Positions 59,701 through 64,000 of a stretch of DNA of 64,000 bases are shown here, one piece after another. The stretch is from positions 1 through 64,000 of the forward strand of contig NZ_JMCC02000089.1 of the NCBI RefSeq assembly GCF_000737335.2, given 5' to 3'. The position numbers and the translations under genes were made by a program. The notes beneath the pieces are model-generated. The model was not told the DNA's origin and did not search any database. It saw only the letters and a program-made list of their open reading frames with translations. Position 1 is the first letter of the stretch, and each line of letters starts with the position of its first letter. The DNA comes from Enhygromyxa salina (GTDB lineage: Bacteria; Myxococcota_A; Polyangia; Nannocystales; Nannocystaceae).

Positions 59701-59707
59701 TCAATTG

Positions 59708-60877
59708 TTAGTCCTGAACGGTTCCGTCGCCCTTGGCTCCGCCGCGGATGTACTTGTCTACGGCGGCCTCATGCTCTTGGACGCTCTTGGAGAATTGGTG
59801 GGTGCCGTCGTTGCGGGCCACGAAGTAGAGGTAGCGGGTCTTCTCGGGGGCGAGCACGGCCTCGAGCGCGTCTCGGCCGGGGTTGGAGATCGGGCCGGGC
59901 GGAAGGCCCTCGTGGGTGTACGTGTTGTACGCGTTGTCGGGATCGCGCAGGTGGATGCGGCGAATCCGACCCTCGAATTGCTGGCAGGCCTCGGACTTGC
60001 GCTCGGGGACGGTGCAGCCGTAGATGATCGTGGGGTCGGTCTGCAGCAGCTTGGGCTTGAACGAGGTGAACTTCAGGCGGTTGATGAACACGCTGGCGAT
60101 CCGCGGGCGCTCGGCTGCCTGGCCTGTCTCTTTTTCGATCAGTGAGGCCATGGTCACGATCTGGTGATCCCCCCACCCCAGGTCGTCGGACAGCTCGCGG
60201 GCGCCCTCTCCGTGGGCTCGCCGAACCTCGTTGAAGACCTCGTGGTGGCGCTTGATCATGCGCTCGACGATCTGGGTCGCCGTGGCCTCGGTCGAAAATT
60301 TGTAAGTGTCCGGGAACAGGTAGCCCTCGGCGCTCGCGGCTGGGACCTCGAGCCTGGCCAGCAGCTCGGGGTCGCGCATGGCGGCGATCAATTCGGCCTC
60401 GCTGCCCCCAAGGCCCGCCTCGGCGAAGATCTGCGCGATCTGCAGGCTCTGCTTGCCCTCGGGGATCGTCACCCGCCGCTCCTGCACGCCCTGCCGACGC
60501 ATGAGCTCGTCGAGGATCTGGGTCGGGGTCATGTCACCGCGGAATTCATGCTTGCCCGCGGTGACCTTGGCGGCGGCGCCCCGGTGCAGGACGAACAGCT
60601 TGAAGGCCTGGGTCTCGTCGGGGGCGATGACCTCGTGCTCGGCGAGCAGCTCGAGCACCCGCGGAAAGCTGGCGCCGGCTGGGATCGTGAGGGTGATCGG
60701 CTCGCTCGAGCCCAGGCCCGGCCGCTCGGGGTAGCTGGTCAACCGCTTCCAGCCAGCGTGCGCGCTGAACACGGCCAGCGCCAACAAGGTGACGATGATC
60801 CCCAACGCCCACCGCTGCGGCCGGCGAGACTTGCGGGGCAAATACCAAGGATGCGGTTTGCGAGCGGCTGGCTTCAC
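59708..60877 (-). CDS. mltG: Endolytic murein transglycosylase MltG, 389 aa
   Basis: A membrane-anchored YceG-family enzyme that cuts nascent glycan strands and so sets their length. A basic tail (about 1-23) precedes a single transmembrane helix (about 24-41). A LysM-like domain follows (SEPITLTIPAGASFPRVLEL), and the catalytic domain shows ASLIEKETGQ with the catalytic Glu, RPRIASVFINRL, LQTDPTIIYG and YNTYTHEGLPPGPISNPG. The GTG start overlaps the ruvX stop by four bases, so the two are translationally coupled. Confidence 0.94.
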   Translation of the reverse strand: MKPAARKPHPWYLPRKSRRPQRWALGIIVTLLALAVFSAHAGWKRLTSYPERPGLGSSEPITLTIPAGASFPRVLELLAEHEVIAPDETQAFKLFVLHRGAAAKVTAGKHEFRGDMTPTQILDELMRRQGVQERRVTIPEGKQSLQIAQIFAEAGLGGSEAELIAAMRDPELLARLEVPAASAEGYLFPDTYKFSTEATATQIVERMIKRHHEVFNEVRRAHGEGARELSDDLGWGDHQIVTMASLIEKETGQAAERPRIASVFINRLKFTSFKPKLLQTDPTIIYGCTVPERKSEACQQFEGRIRRIHLRDPDNAYNTYTHEGLPPGPISNPGRDALEAVLAPEKTRYLYFVARNDGTHQFSKSVQEHEAAVDKYIRGGAKGDGTVQD

Positions 60878-61320
60878 CGTGCGAGCTCCCGGTTCTCGGG
60901 ACGGGCGTCGAGCCAACCTTGCAAGATGAACTGCGCCGCGACGGCGTCGATACTGCGCTTGCGTTTGGCCCGGGACACGTCGGCTTCGATCATCGTGCGC
61001 TCGGCCGCGGAGGTCGAGTAGCGCTCGTCCCACGTCTCGAGACCCAGCCCCAGGCCCTGCTCGGCGATCGTGGCGGCCAAGACCGTGATGAAGCGACGGA
61101 CCAGACGCGCGCGGTGACCCTCGCTGCCGTCGAGCTCGAGCGGGAGGCCGACGACGATGACCTCGGCCTCGAGCTCGCGGGCGCGCGCGCACACGGTGGC
61201 GGCGTCGGCCGTGTGACCGGCCCGCCGCAGGACCTCGCGGGCGTGGGCCATCGCGCCGCCGCTGTCGCTGACGGCGACGCCAATGGTCTTGGATCCTACG
61301 TCGAGGGCGAGCGCGCGCAT
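60874..61320 (-). CDS. ruvX: Putative pre-16S rRNA nuclease / Holliday-junction resolvase-like RuvX (YqgF), 148 aa
   Basis: An RNase H-fold nuclease. ALDVGSKTIGVAVSDSGG at the N-terminus has the first catalytic Asp, VGLPLELDGSEGHRA is the family signature, and WDERYSTSAAER holds the second acidic site. The size is normal. It lies 22 bp downstream of secA and is coupled to mltG. Confidence 0.93.
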   Translation of the reverse strand: MRALALDVGSKTIGVAVSDSGGAMAHAREVLRRAGHTADAATVCARARELEAEVIVVGLPLELDGSEGHRARLVRRFITVLAATIAEQGLGLGLETWDERYSTSAAERTMIEADVSRAKRKRSIDAVAAQFILQGWLDARPENRELAR

Positions 61321-61342
61321 GGATGTGTGTTCGAAGGCCTGC

Positions 61343-64000
<2,658 letters not shown>

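Noticed and set aside
58739..59704. Minus-strand frame of 321 aa (KSAKAPV repeats) and several plus-strand frames across the 22-bp array
   Set aside because: The unit length is 22 bp and the array lacks stops, so all these frames are by-products of the tandem repeat.

Overview
The window is GC-rich DNA from a gliding delta-type proteobacterium, most likely a myxobacterium of the Nannocystaceae (Enhygromyxa/Plesiocystis-like). This is an inference from several features: lipoproteins with Gly-Asp-Gly-Asp-Thr linkers, an AgmX/PglI-type motility protein, a Ser/Thr kinase fused to a sensor domain, and large families of dispersed intergenic repeats. No rRNA, tRNA, CRISPR array, prophage or intact insertion sequence was seen.

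Layout. 1-9 kb: the tail of an Ala/Pro-rich protein, an HtrA-like lipoprotein protease, a VOC protein, a divergent ATP-type PEP carboxykinase, a TerB-like protein, an O-antigen ligase-like membrane protein and a winged-helix-like protein. 9-20 kb: a glycosyltransferase, a haem/monooxygenase lipoprotein, metK, a glutamine amidotransferase, DUF1294, a DUF6159-type membrane protein, a TPR protein, and a divergent M28 peptidase/TetR pair around a 41-bp palindromic operator. 20-34.6 kb: a MerR regulator, an Rpn-like nuclease, a fatty-acid desaturase with an operator over its promoter, trxB, two lipoproteins, a cNMP-binding protein, a kinase-Cache receptor, a host-attachment-type protein, and a three-gene overlapping operon (lipoprotein, class V aminotransferase, lytic transglycosylase). 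34.8-37.1 kb: rplU-rpmA-obg, where Obg carries a large acidic insertion. 37.3-53.8 kb: an Agl/Glt-like envelope motor locus of TPR proteins, a TolQ/TolR/TolR motor and an AgmX/PglI-domain protein, ending in a beta-barrel plus short OPX pair that looks like polysaccharide export. 54-57 kb: a short Hsp70, a J-protein and hisB. 57.6-64 kb: a PEGA protein, a 22-bp tandem array, and mltG-ruvX-secA (secA runs off the right edge).

Three window-wide patterns stand out. Repeat family 1 is a ~105-190 bp module with a strong GC hairpin. It occurs in six clusters, all in 3' intergenic space and four of them between convergent genes, and each cluster is homogenised internally but differs from the others. 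Repeat family 2 is a short hairpin element (core GGGCGAG..CTCGCCC) that lies on the 5' side of genes in all six copies found. At least 18 genes have a TANNNT-type -10 only 6-11 nt before the start codon and no obvious Shine-Dalgarno, which points to widespread leaderless transcription. A 168-bp MITE-like element with 56-nt arms sits inside the hairpin loop of one family-1 module, and an unoccupied version of that loop is present elsewhere in the window.
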